Assembly: GCA_963751695.1 (NCBI GenBank)
Contig: CAVVVP010000010.1
Span: 558,001-622,000, forward strand
Length of the DNA: 64,000 nt
Direction: 5' to 3'
DNA from: SZUA-22 sp963751695
GTDB taxonomy: Bacteria > Bacteroidota > Ignavibacteria > Ignavibacteriales > Melioribacteraceae
A program made the position numbers and the translations under genes. The number at the start of each line of letters is the position of its first letter. The first letter of the stretch is position 1. The notes beneath the pieces are model-generated. The model ran no database searches. It was not told the DNA's origin and was given only the letters and a program-made list of their open reading frames with translations. Below, piece after piece: positions 54,752 through 64,000 of this stretch.

Positions 54752-57403
54752 TTAGAATACAAGACTTAGCCCAAGTTTAATTTCTCTTGGTGAAGAGTAC
54801 ATTCCTGGATTATTAATAAATTGATCAATGGTATTTAATCCATTGATATCACCTGCGTATTTCACGTTTAGATCTGTAGTTGCGCGACCTGTAGTTGAGT
54901 AAACACCAACTTCATTTTGTATATCAAACAAATTGTAAACCAAAAGCCTAGCTCTCCAATTTATGCCAAAGAGACTAAAATACTTGTCAGCTTGTAAATC
55001 GAAATATAAGGTTGAAGGTTTTTGGCCACCATTTTCGAATCTTACTGAATTTGCAAGTTGTACATCTTCCGTAAATGGAGTACCAGAACCATAACTAAAA
55101 ATCATTCCAACATTCCAATTTCCTGGTTCGCCTACATTAGCTGTTAAGTTTAAAGTGTGTCTTTGATCCCAATCGAGTGGAACAACCGTTTTCTCTGGTT
55201 CAACATTTCCTTTAGTATCGTTGAAAACTGACATGGGATCAGAGGAATTGCCTTCTGCTATCTGTAATGTGTAGTCCACCCTTACACTAAACATATTTAC
55301 AAATCTTTTATCAAGACTTATTATTACTCCAGTTACATTAGCATAGTCCTTATTAGTGAAGCGGGCATACTTAAATCCTTCGTAAGTATTTATTATTTCT
55401 GTACCTAAAAGATTTCTAATATCACTATAGAAAACTGATAGATCCAGAGCAACATTTGGAAATACCACTTGCTGAAGTCCCAATTCGTATTTAATTGTTT
55501 TTTGAGCTTCTAAATCTGGATTACCAACAACCGAGTTTAAATCTGATTGATCAATTATATATTCAGTATTTTGATATAAATAATTCATTGTTGGCATTTG
55601 GAAAAAATGGCCATATGAGAAATGAATTGCACCTTGATCAGAAATTGGGAAAGAAAGCCCTAATCTTGGGCTAATTTGATTTTTCGGATCAACTTTTACT
55701 GTCTCCCCAGCACCAGGGAAAGAGTAATTAGGATTTTGCTGATAAGGATTACGCAAATCAACCGGCATTGTACTATTTGCGTCAAAGTAATCGAACCTTA
55801 CACCAAGATTTATTATCATAATATCATACTCCATTTTGTCCTGGAGATATGCAGATAGGACTTTTGGTTCTGCTTGATATGATTGATTTCCAGGTGTACC
55901 TGGGTTTCTGTAACCTAAAGTAAAAATTTCATTACCGTTGTCATCTAATTCCCCCTCTGTGAGATTAACTATGTTTTTTCCATGATCATAAATGTCATAA
56001 ATAGTCCCTTCAACACCCAATTTAAGTTTATGTTCTTTTGATACTTGTGATTCAAATGTCAATTGTCCAACTGTAGAATATGTGTGTCTCTCGTATCGAT
56101 TTGTTTGTTGTCCCCCTTGCCTAAAAGTATATCCCGAGTTCGGTAAGCCTTGTTTTGGGTCTAGATATCTTGCATCAAACTCATCTTCATACAAATACCC
56201 TTCTAAATCACTTCTGTTGTTTGCAAATCTTAGTGAGAAAAATGAACTTTGACTAGGTATAAATGATAGTTGTGCAGAATTGAACAGATTAGTTCGATAA
56301 TGGTTCATCAAACCATCGGGAGTCCATGAAAAAGAATGGTCATAATAATTATTAAAATTATCCTCATATATGGTATTCCAGCTTGCTTTCCAGCTCTGTC
56401 CTTGGTATATCAATTTACCATTTGCTGATTTTCTTTCAGATTTACTCATAGGAATGTAAGTAGAATCACCTGTTGGTTGGTAAGGATCTGAATCAGTCAT
56501 ATTGTATACTCGTCTTCCATAATACAATCCATCACCCTGGGAATATCTACCACTTACAAAGAATCCTAAATTTTGAATAAGTTTTGTTGGGCCACCAAGT
56601 GAGAACTGAGCATCTGCTGATGTTCCAGAATCCCAATTATCCAGATTTTGGTAAATCTCATTATTTGTTGAAAAGAATTTCCCGACTAAAACTTGTGCAC
56701 TCCCTTCGTACTTTTGCCCTGCATCTTTTGTAACAATATTTACAATACCTGACATAGCATTACCATATTCAGCATTGAATGTTCCACTTATTACTTCGAG
56801 TTCTCTAACGGAATTATTCTCAGGCGCAATGGTAACTCCACCATCATAAGCATCATTTACTGATATCCCATCAACTAGATAAGCAACTTCACCCATACGT
56901 CCACCTCTGAAGTGACCATCAACCACACCAGCTTGTATATTAACAACCTGAAAAAGATTTTCAACAGGCATCATTTGGATATCCTCAGATGTTACTGTGG
57001 CTGAACTAGAGGTCAAATCTTTTGTAATTAGAGGTTTTGTGGCCATTACAACCACTTCCTCGTTCAGTGTGATAGATTCACTAGTAAGTTGGACATCAAT
57101 TTTTGTTGTCTTATCAACATTCACAATAACATCTGTTACAGTAACAGCGTTATGTCCCATGAAGGATACCTTCATAACATATCTACCTGGTGGAACATTG
57201 ATTATATAGTAGTACCCATCAATATCTGCTGCTGCACCAAGATAAGTACCTTCAACAAGAATATTTGCACCAATCAATGGCTCGCCGGTACTTTGATCAG
57301 TGATGTAGCCTGATATTTTGCCTGTCTCTCCCGCAAATAATGTGATTGCAGAAAATATAAGAAACAAACAAAGCTTTACAATTGTCTTTAGAGAAGATTT
57401 CAA
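54752..57403 (-). CDS. TonB-dependent receptor with carboxypeptidase-regulatory-like N-terminal domain
   Basis: The 883-residue protein has a signal peptide, then a carboxypeptidase-regulatory-like domain at 27-105 (G-K-I-S-G-Y-I-T-D-Q-S-T-G-E-P-L-I-G). A plug domain is at about 120-230 (V-A-Y-L-V-D-G-I-S-V-N-D), followed by a 22-strand barrel ending REIKLGLSLVF. It lacks the usual SusD partner next door; instead it is followed by the large secreted gene (22 bp) and the PorV-like gene. In the setting of beta-glucan enzymes it probably imports glucan oligosaccharides across the outer membrane using TonB energy. Confidence 0.93.
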   Translation of the reverse strand: MKSSLKTIVKLCLFLIFSAITLFAGETGKISGYITDQSTGEPLIGANILVEGTYLGAAADIDGYYYIINVPPGRYVMKVSFMGHNAVTVTDVIVNVDKTTKIDVQLTSESITLNEEVVVMATKPLITKDLTSSSATVTSEDIQMMPVENLFQVVNIQAGVVDGHFRGGRMGEVAYLVDGISVNDAYDGGVTIAPENNSVRELEVISGTFNAEYGNAMSGIVNIVTKDAGQKYEGSAQVLVGKFFSTNNEIYQNLDNWDSGTSADAQFSLGGPTKLIQNLGFFVSGRYSQGDGLYYGRRVYNMTDSDPYQPTGDSTYIPMSKSERKSANGKLIYQGQSWKASWNTIYEDNFNNYYDHSFSWTPDGLMNHYRTNLFNSAQLSFIPSQSSFFSLRFANNRSDLEGYLYEDEFDARYLDPKQGLPNSGYTFRQGGQQTNRYERHTYSTVGQLTFESQVSKEHKLKLGVEGTIYDIYDHGKNIVNLTEGELDDNGNEIFTLGYRNPGTPGNQSYQAEPKVLSAYLQDKMEYDIMIINLGVRFDYFDANSTMPVDLRNPYQQNPNYSFPGAGETVKVDPKNQISPRLGLSFPISDQGAIHFSYGHFFQMPTMNYLYQNTEYIIDQSDLNSVVGNPDLEAQKTIKYELGLQQVVFPNVALDLSVFYSDIRNLLGTEIINTYEGFKYARFTNKDYANVTGVIISLDKRFVNMFSVRVDYTLQIAEGNSSDPMSVFNDTKGNVEPEKTVVPLDWDQRHTLNLTANVGEPGNWNVGMIFSYGSGTPFTEDVQLANSVRFENGGQKPSTLYFDLQADKYFSLFGINWRARLLVYNLFDIQNEVGVYSTTGRATTDLNVKYAGDINGLNTIDQFINNPGMYSSPREIKLGLSLVF

Positions 57404-57443
57404 TTTATCATTCCCGATCTAATTATATAAAAGTAAATTATTA

Positions 57444-57476
57444 AGAGCGGCTATCGGAGGTAAAAATAGCCGCTCT
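57444..57476 (-). terminator. Perfect 11-bp stem between the CBM9-like and TonB receptor genes
   Basis: AGAGCGGCTAT (57444-57454) and ATAGCCGCTCT (57466-57476) form a perfect GC-rich stem with an 11-base loop. On the minus strand it follows the CBM9-like gene by 13 bases and precedes the TonB receptor ATG by about 40 bases. The sequence after the stem is T-rich but interrupted. It may be a partial terminator that lowers expression of the downstream genes. Confidence 0.75.
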
Positions 57477-57489
57477 ATTAAAGCAGTTT

Positions 57490-59964
57490 CTATTTAAGTA
57501 GCATCATTTTTCTAGAACTGACGAAACTACCTGATTGTATTCTGTAAATATATACACCAGAGCTTAGTTGGCTAGCATCAAATTTAATTTGGTACTGTCC
57601 AGCATTTTGATTTTGATCAACTAGTGTAAGTACTTCTTGTCCAAGAACGTTGAATACTTTTAATGAAACCATACCACTGTTCGCAAGAGAATAGTTTATA
57701 ACGGTCGATGGATTAAACGGATTTGGATAATTTTGACCTAATTCATAAGTATTAATCGTCATTGAATTCTCCTCTACACCTACCATTTGGTCACCAATCC
57801 ATGTGTAAGTCCAACGTGACACATCTCCATAAGATAAACCATCATTGTTTTTTGAGTAGGTAAGCTGACCTTGCCTATCTGGATTAGATGGCTCGTCATT
57901 GTCATTGACTTCTATATCAAATGGAATTCTCATACCAACAACAGGTTGGAATCTAACTTCAACACCATCTTCTGCTGCTAAAGAGTCAAAGGATATTCTT
58001 CCCTCAACTACATATCCAGTTGGGAATTTTGGTTCCCAATAATAATCATCACTTGTTGGACGAGAAAGAATTTTCCCTCCCCAGTTATCCACAATTATCT
58101 GGTTTGAATTGAATCTAAAATGAAGATCTGGTTCAGTACCTTTTTCTAATGATGTGTGAGAATCACCATGCCAGTCATATAATCCAAGATAAAGCTCTGG
58201 ACAATCTCGCATCCAGGAATTTTTCGTTGTATCAACATCTACAACATCATCTTCAACATCATAAGCAAAGTATATATAATCATTATCCATTGCTACATAG
58301 GCATTTAAAGATAAATCAGCATCACCATCAATTACAGTATTATTAACTACTGTTCCACTACCATCTGATGGAAACATTCTGAATTTCGGGAGTTCACTCC
58401 ATTCACTAAGATCACCGTCTGCAGTAAATCCAGCAAAATTTGGCGTGATAGTAGCAACACCTTGTGCAGTATTATTAACAGCATCTGTTTTTGCCAATTC
58501 GCCTTCATTACCTGCTGCATCAGTAGCATATACAGCATAGTAGTAAGTTAATTCCATATCATCTAAAGGTGCTTTTAACACATGTGTGGCTAACTGAGTT
58601 CCTGGAGCAATATTTCTTGCAACTGTTTCCAGTCCTTCATCATCTAATGAAGTTATTGGGTTGGTACTAGCCAATACACTATATGTTGAGTTGTCTTCAT
58701 TTGGTACGTCAATCCAAGTAACTAAGTTCTGATATGTTCCCTGAACAGCTGCCACACCAGTTGGTGCAACTGGTGGGACAACATCAATAGCAGGATTACC
58801 TGTCCACATGAAATCAATCCACAATTTCTTTCCTGCTGTTGCATTACCTTCACCCATCATTTGAACAACACTGATATCGGTAGAATCCCATTCTGGTTTT
58901 GCGCCGTCTGTATTATAGAAATCTCTTAGTGGGATTGCGTATTCATGCCATTGATCATCTGCAGTAATCTCCACTGGATATCCCCAAGCACCATTAGGTG
59001 ATTCAAATTGAACTCGGATCGGAGAATTTGTACCAGTTTCAGCTTTCAACGCGAACTTCAATGAATCTACTGGCCATCTATAACCAAGATCTTGATGCGG
59101 ATCAACATTCCAGCCAGCACCGCTCCAACCGTTTGCCCATTCATCACCTTGAGTCCAAAGTAATGCGTTAGTTGCCGGATCAATGCCTGCACCTTCAACA
59201 ACTTCCAATGTTGATTGTCCCCAAGTAAATGTGGTAAAATCTGGGTTGACTGTTTTTCCATTAAAAATTAACCAAGGTCTTTCAGCAAGACCAGATAATT
59301 CTAGCTGATCAAATAGTACAATTCCTTCAGAAGTACTAAAATCTCCACCACCGCCGATTGAGAATTCAAACGTATACCCTTTAATTTTGTCGGCATCTAA
59401 TTTGTCGTTTCCAACAACTCCTGCCCATCCAGTTCTGTTAAAACCTTCACCATTCCAGTAATCACCATCTATTAACGGAATTGAAATTTTGTGCCATGCT
59501 GAAGTTGAATCATCAAGAATTCCATAATGGAAAGAATAATAAAATTCCATGTCATTACTGCTTGAAGTTGTATCTGGAACATCTGATACTTCATAAAGAT
59601 TGAAACGAACATGGACGTCTCCCACAGCAGATTGGGGAACTTCATTATAGTACCAGAAAGAAACGGTATCGTATGCACTCCAATCGTATACCATTGAGTC
59701 TGGAGCATAATGCTCAAATTTCACAAATCCACCATAACTTTCTGAGTCTTCAGCCCGCCAATCTGCAGAAACAGCGGCACCTTCCACAGCATTATCTGTT
59801 TGAAAAGTCAGCTCCATCTTTGTTGTATCAGTAGCATTATCACCACTGGCAATACCCCAAAAAGTTGAATCTTGTGGATCTTCAAAATCGTTAATAACTT
59901 GTGTTTGAGCAAACACAGAGCCACTTAACGCGCAAAATAAAAAAAGAGAAATTAGTTTTCTCAT
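57490..59964 (-). CDS. Secreted glycan-binding protein with CBM9-like domain and sorting domain
   Basis: The 824-residue protein has a signal peptide ending GSVFAQ. Two jelly-roll carbohydrate-binding-like domains occupy about 25-230 and 230-395. A fibronectin-like region is at about 400-500. A CBM9/DOMON-like domain is at 505-735 (D-G-D-L-S-E-W, D-N-D-Y-I-Y-F-A-Y-D-V and Y-V-V-E-G-R-I-S-F). The sorting-type C-terminus reads QNYPNPFNPSTVINYSLA and ends SSRKMMLLK. No catalytic signature was seen. It is the second gene of the uptake half and probably holds glucan on the cell surface, the job done by SusE/F-type proteins elsewhere. Confidence 0.82.
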   Translation of the reverse strand: MRKLISLFLFCALSGSVFAQTQVINDFEDPQDSTFWGIASGDNATDTTKMELTFQTDNAVEGAAVSADWRAEDSESYGGFVKFEHYAPDSMVYDWSAYDTVSFWYYNEVPQSAVGDVHVRFNLYEVSDVPDTTSSSNDMEFYYSFHYGILDDSTSAWHKISIPLIDGDYWNGEGFNRTGWAGVVGNDKLDADKIKGYTFEFSIGGGGDFSTSEGIVLFDQLELSGLAERPWLIFNGKTVNPDFTTFTWGQSTLEVVEGAGIDPATNALLWTQGDEWANGWSGAGWNVDPHQDLGYRWPVDSLKFALKAETGTNSPIRVQFESPNGAWGYPVEITADDQWHEYAIPLRDFYNTDGAKPEWDSTDISVVQMMGEGNATAGKKLWIDFMWTGNPAIDVVPPVAPTGVAAVQGTYQNLVTWIDVPNEDNSTYSVLASTNPITSLDDEGLETVARNIAPGTQLATHVLKAPLDDMELTYYYAVYATDAAGNEGELAKTDAVNNTAQGVATITPNFAGFTADGDLSEWSELPKFRMFPSDGSGTVVNNTVIDGDADLSLNAYVAMDNDYIYFAYDVEDDVVDVDTTKNSWMRDCPELYLGLYDWHGDSHTSLEKGTEPDLHFRFNSNQIIVDNWGGKILSRPTSDDYYWEPKFPTGYVVEGRISFDSLAAEDGVEVRFQPVVGMRIPFDIEVNDNDEPSNPDRQGQLTYSKNNDGLSYGDVSRWTYTWIGDQMVGVEENSMTINTYELGQNYPNPFNPSTVINYSLANSGMVSLKVFNVLGQEVLTLVDQNQNAGQYQIKFDASQLSSGVYIYRIQSGSFVSSRKMMLLK

Positions 59965-60025
59965 GGTGTATCTCCTATTTGTTAGTGAATTAATTTGATT
60001 AAATGAATAATCATATATTTTAAAA

Positions 60026-61540
60026 CTAATTTTTTATTTTATGCATATTCAATGCAATTTCTTGTCCCCCTTCAAGAACTTTGCTCTTTTCGTCTGATAG
60101 CAATGATATTAAAAGAAATACTATGCATGAGAGAGCGAATAATATTCCTGAGAAATAGAGATAATTGATTGAAAGAAAATCGTTAATAATGCTAATATTG
60201 AACAAACTTTTAGTAAAAAATATTTCTTTAATTATTCTTACAAACCCGACACTCTCACCTATCAATAATGTCCAAATAATTGCAGATGAAGTGGCACGTT
60301 TCCAAAATATTGCTAGCAGAAAAACTGCCACAATTGGAGGGCTGATGTAAGCATGAATATTTAAGATGTTTATGGATACTCCATCACTTAAATACTTTAC
60401 TAAGGCAATAAATATTATTGAACTAAATACCAAGACAATAGTAGTTAACCTTCCGACAAATATTAGTTGATCATCATTAGGTTCTGATTTATTTGGTTTA
60501 ACAAAATCATATGCAACTAGCGTGGCTGTAGAATTAAATGCACTTGCAAGAGTAGACATAAACAAGGCAAATAGGCCACTTAGTAGCAATCCACTGATCC
60601 CAGATGGTATAATGCTTGATGTCAGAAATGCTGCACTTGAAACATTTGAATCAATTGTTTGACTATCATTTAATCCAACGAAACCAGAAAGCACCAATGG
60701 AACAACTATGAGTCCGGCACTAAGCAAACTACCTTTTTTTGCTTCGGATATATCTTTAGAACTAAACACACGCTGAACAACATATTGATTAGCGAGCCAA
60801 TACCATGCAGCCAAAATTGGGCCTCCAATTAATACGGCAAGCCAAGGGAAAGTTGGATCTAATAGAGGTTGAAATATATTTAGGGATTCGCTTTGAATAG
60901 TATTTCTAATGCTACCCAATTCTGTTGCTGAATTTAATCCAAATATTGCTAGGAAAGAGAGAGCAAAAATAATGACAACAGCTTGAAATAATTGTGTATA
61001 CATTACAGATCGAAGACCTCCAATTACGGTATATATTCCTGTAACAAGAAGCATTATCACGGCAAGTGTAAGAAAATCAAATCCGAAAAATTTATTGAAT
61101 ATAAATCCGCTAATCATTAGCGTAATACCAATTTTAATAAAAATGTATGAAAATATTGAAAGACCAGAGAATAACTTCTGTGCTTTCAGGCCGAATTTAT
61201 TACCAATAATCTGCGGTACTGTTGAAAATTTATTATTGAGAAAAAGTGGTGCGAAAATCCAACCTAAAAGAATTATAAAAATGATTGCTATCCACTCAGA
61301 ACTTACTAATTCAAAATTTTGTCCAACACTACTGCTAACTAATCCAACGATCTGTTCATTTGTGATACAAGTAGCAAACAGAGAAAAACCCACAAGTATC
61401 CAACTCATGCTTCTATTTGCTAAGAAATAATCCTCCGCACTTGATTTATCACTTTTGGAATAAAAAATCCCAATTGAAAGAGCGATTAGAAAATAGAGTA
61501 TAACTACAATATGGTCGTATATATTAAATGCTTCTATCAA
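60026..61540 (-). CDS. Sodium:solute symporter (SSS family)
   Basis: The 504-residue protein has about thirteen membrane segments with SSS landmarks. These are D-Y-F-L-A-N-R-S-M-S-W near the start, V-I-G-G-L-R-S-V-M-Y-T in the middle, Q-Y-V-V-Q-R-V-F-S-S-K-D, and A-S-A-F-N-S-T-A-T-L in the helix that holds the sodium site. The pattern is closest to the SGLT-type sugar members. It is the first gene of the minus-strand glucan run and probably takes up glucose or a disaccharide with sodium. The 220 bp upstream should hold the main promoter. Confidence 0.93.
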   Translation of the reverse strand: MIEAFNIYDHIVVILYFLIALSIGIFYSKSDKSSAEDYFLANRSMSWILVGFSLFATCITNEQIVGLVSSSVGQNFELVSSEWIAIIFIILLGWIFAPLFLNNKFSTVPQIIGNKFGLKAQKLFSGLSIFSYIFIKIGITLMISGFIFNKFFGFDFLTLAVIMLLVTGIYTVIGGLRSVMYTQLFQAVVIIFALSFLAIFGLNSATELGSIRNTIQSESLNIFQPLLDPTFPWLAVLIGGPILAAWYWLANQYVVQRVFSSKDISEAKKGSLLSAGLIVVPLVLSGFVGLNDSQTIDSNVSSAAFLTSSIIPSGISGLLLSGLFALFMSTLASAFNSTATLVAYDFVKPNKSEPNDDQLIFVGRLTTIVLVFSSIIFIALVKYLSDGVSINILNIHAYISPPIVAVFLLAIFWKRATSSAIIWTLLIGESVGFVRIIKEIFFTKSLFNISIINDFLSINYLYFSGILFALSCIVFLLISLLSDEKSKVLEGGQEIALNMHKIKN

Positions 61541-61760
61541 TTCAGAATCTTATTATTCTTGAGAGTATTTGCAGATTCTATGCCATTGAAAATTTGCACA
61601 TTTTAGGAGTTTTTGTCCATTTTAGATTCTTTTATAGGAGTTTAAAAACCAATTTATTTTGATTTTTTATTTTTTATTTGAATTTGATAAAAAACAATTT
61701 GAAGTATTAAATAAATAACAATAGTTATCAATTTAATAAGGTAAGGTCAGATAATGTGTT

Positions 61761-63306
61761 CTAAGGAAGTGATTGTTTCAATGATTTTGGTAACCAATTT
61801 TTCCAGTTGTAAAAGGGAGTCAGATATGGGACTGCAGAGATTTCACCACCAAAACCTAAATTTCGATATACCATCATTTCAATTTTCGTGACTTGTATTT
61901 CATCAAGTAATTTGTTGTCAACTGAAATACCATATTTAGAAGCAAGAGAAACAGTTTTATCGATATACTTGTCTTCTAACTTGTTGAAAAATGCACCCTT
62001 TTCAATAAGTTCCCTTACTTCATCATACGATTTAGTTGTTAGTGAATCGTTTTCTGCGAGAATTTTATTGTAAATATTTCTCATCTCCGCCTCGCTAATT
62101 TCAATCGAATCCAATAAGGTATGTCGATAATAACTAGCTAGAAAACTCTCTTCCCAGCTTTCCAAATCTTCTATCACATCCTTTGATTTGTTTAATCCTC
62201 TTCTGTACCCTTCACGAACTATTATCTCTTCAAAGATGAAGGTTTTAATATTTTTATTTAACGCTCTATTGATCGCCTCTTGCGTAATGACATCAATACT
62301 AAAGCCATTTATTTCTATATGAATTAGATATTCATTCATATCAATGGGTGAATTTTCGAACTTTACAAACTCCGTTGATAGTTCAATATTCGAAAAACTA
62401 TTTTTGATTTTTATAATTCCCCGACTATCAAGTTCATACTTCTTTTTATACTTATTAAAAATTTCTGTACCAGAATTAGCAAAATATGAATAAAGCTCAT
62501 GAGCTAGTTTCTCAGATAAAATTTTATACGTATTTACTTTTTGTTTTCTAATTGTCTTGTTATAAAAATTATCGTAGTATACTTTCGCTCTTCTTGCGAA
62601 GATAACATCTTCCGCCCTCTTTATAATGGCTCTTTCTCGATTATCTTTCGGTAGAGGGATAGTCTCAACTTTTACTAGGTAATAAATTACCCAATTATTT
62701 TCGATATTTATTGGATTTGTAAATTCATTAAATTTTAATCGAAAATACTTTGTTTTCTATATCTTCTTTCAACTGCCCATAAACAACCTCTATTCCGTCA
62801 GGTTGCTGATTTTTTTCTGATCTCGTTTGAAGCAACGAATCGAATGAAGCCCCTTTATTTAACCTTTCAAATAAATATTCAATTTCTGCTTTATCATTTG
62901 AATGTAAAAATTTAAGAATCCGCTTCTGAGTAACTTTATAAATATCCTTTAACACCTCTTCTTCGGATACCTTAACTTTATTCTCAACCTCAATTTTATA
63001 TAGCTTATCTCTGACCAATTTCTTTTCAATATCTAGACTTGAATTATATACGTAAGGAATTGTATCCATTGAAAGAGCCTTAGCTTCTTGTGCCCACAGT
63101 TTCTCTGCCATTAAAGAGTAAAGAAAATTAATTTTAGAGTTGGCCGAATAATCATCATTGATTTTGGGGGTTAGCTCATACCTAACTTTATATTCTTGAG
63201 GTGATATTTCTATATTTCCAATTTTAGCTAAATTCTGGCCAATATTAGAAACAGTTGTTAAGACAAAAATTATGGATAAAAAAGAATTTATGTTTTTGGA
63301 TTTCAT
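61761..63306 (-). pseudogene. SurA/PpiC-like periplasmic chaperone, split by one frameshift
   Basis: A 192-residue frame from ATG 63306 has a signal-like start. It then has a parvulin-like stretch (K-I-L-K-F-L-H-S-N, later L-N-K-G-A-S-F-D-S-L) before running out at 62728. The next frame continues without a stop through N-E-F-T-N-P-I-N-I-E-N-N and on to 61761. Removing one base from the run of four at 62733-62736 (AAAA on the minus strand) joins them, reading V-F-S-I-K-F-N-E-F-T-N-P. The joined protein is about 515 residues. The damage is a single base, so it may be a sequencing error. The role would be folding or guarding exported proteins. Confidence 0.7.
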
Positions 63307-63506
63307 GAAACTCCGTAAATATCAGATGTAATTATTATTGAAATAATCATCGCATCATTAAAAAAGTATATTTTTATTATTATTTTAATAATTATTAAAC
63401 TAATTCATTACCTTGCAGTATTAAAATTAGAAGTAAAATATTATTTTGATATTAAATATAGTATTTTTCAACAACTAGATGATTATAATTATTCGTTTCA
63501 CAGATT

Positions 63507-64000
63507 ATGAAAATTAATTATGCATTTGCATTTGTATCCTTACTAGTCGGAGCATTCCTGTTAGTTTTTGCTTTATCATTGATGAATTTTGGTTTATTCA
63601 ACCAGAACGAAAGCGTAAAAATCTATTATGTTGATAATATTTCCCCTACACATCAAAAGATCTTGGACAAATTCAATGCGGATAACAAAGGAAAAATAGA
63701 AGTTATTCCACTTGACATACCCTTCTATAAATTTAGCACAAATGAAAGAAAAGAGTTACTTATAAGAGCACTTAGAAGTAAATCAGAAAGGATTGACATT
63801 TTTGCCGTTGATATAATTTGGGTAAGCAGATTTGAAAAATGGTCAGAAAATCTTGACCAATATTTTTCTGATCACGAAAAATCAAGATTACTGGAAGAAG
63901 CAAAGAGTATAGGAAATGTCGACAATATGTTTCTTGCATCACCTTTTTATCTCGATATTAGTGTGATGTTTTACAGGAATGATCTTTTAAGAAAGTTTAA
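63507..64000 (+). CDS. Extracellular solute-binding protein (ABC transporter), 3' end outside the window
   Basis: ATG at 63507 opens a frame without stop to the window end, 164 codons. The start is a long hydrophobic anchor (about 5-30) without a clear lipobox. A type-1 solute-binding domain follows (V-K-I-Y-Y-V-D-N, I-L-D-K-F-N, then I-D-I-F-A-V-D-I-I-W and P-F-Y-L-D-I-S-V-M-F-Y-R-N-D). The pattern matches sugar-type binding proteins. It is divergent from the parvulin-like gene across 200 bp, and permease genes are expected downstream. Confidence 0.8.
   Translation, partial: MKINYAFAFVSLLVGAFLLVFALSLMNFGLFNQNESVKIYYVDNISPTHQKILDKFNADNKGKIEVIPLDIPFYKFSTNERKELLIRALRSKSERIDIFAVDIIWVSRFEKWSENLDQYFSDHEKSRLLEEAKSIGNVDNMFLASPFYLDISVMFYRNDLLRKF

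Noticed and set aside
54752..61540. SusD homologue for the TonB receptor
   Set aside because: None of the neighbouring proteins shows a SusD-like helical repeat fold; the CBM9-like and large secreted proteins are beta-rich.
62728..63306. Independent 192-residue protein
   Set aside because: The next frame continues the same family without a gap, so the stop is caused by a one-base shift.

Overview
The window looks like one AT-rich bacterial chromosome segment, probably from the Ignavibacteria/Chlorobi side of the Bacteroidota-FCB group. This placement is inference. It rests on six secreted proteins ending in the sorting-type C-terminal domain with an N-Y-P-N-P-F-N-P-[ST]-T core, a PorV-like outer-membrane protein, many lipoproteins, and a glycan locus with a TonB receptor but no SusD. 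I saw no tRNA, rRNA or CRISPR array.

Layout. (1) 0-5.2 kb, minus strand: rhodanese-like protein, glycyl radical enzyme with a histone-H1-like tail, divergent phosphofructokinase-fold protein, and the radical-SAM activase (cut by the window edge). (2) 5.4-12.1 kb: an envelope/stress cluster (Spy/CpxP-like, HdeD-like, lipoprotein, two outer-membrane proteins, three small coiled-coil proteins) with a divergent PAS-LuxR regulator. (3) 12.1-24 kb: a worn accessory region with a decayed IS110-family transposase, a truncated sensor-like gene, a YihY-type protein, an unknown membrane protein, a GDPD lipoprotein, a frameshifted marC, and a replication module (primase-helicase, small partner, iteron-like repeats). 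An exact 20-nt repeat occurs near 12.3 and 20.2 kb. (4) 24-28 kb: a secreted propeller protein and a SpoIIE-type phosphatase receptor. (5) 28.4-61.5 kb, all minus strand: a large beta-glucan utilisation locus. (6) 61.8-64 kb: a frameshifted parvulin-like chaperone and the start of a divergent solute-binding protein.

The beta-glucan locus reads as a pathway. A LacI-type regulator precedes it. Lipoprotein glycosidases (GH30, GH5, GH16, two GH17), sorting-domain proteins (GH3-CBM6, a circularly permuted GH16 lichenase with a malectin domain, a CBM9-like binding protein) and two arylsulfotransferase-like propellers would act outside. A TonB receptor with a PorV-like protein and a large secreted partner would handle outer-membrane uptake. 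A GPH/MFS and an SSS symporter would carry products inward, and a 1148-residue cytoplasmic phosphorylase would split beta-glucan oligosaccharides with phosphate. Together the enzymes suggest mixed 1,3/1,4/1,6-linked beta-glucans such as laminarin, lichenan or fungal wall glucan.

Quality note. Several genes (marC, the large gene at 51.6-54.7 kb, the parvulin-like gene) are broken by single-base shifts. Four of them are repaired by removing one base from a short A/T run. This looks more like base-calling error than decay, except for the IS110 copy, which also sits among other debris.
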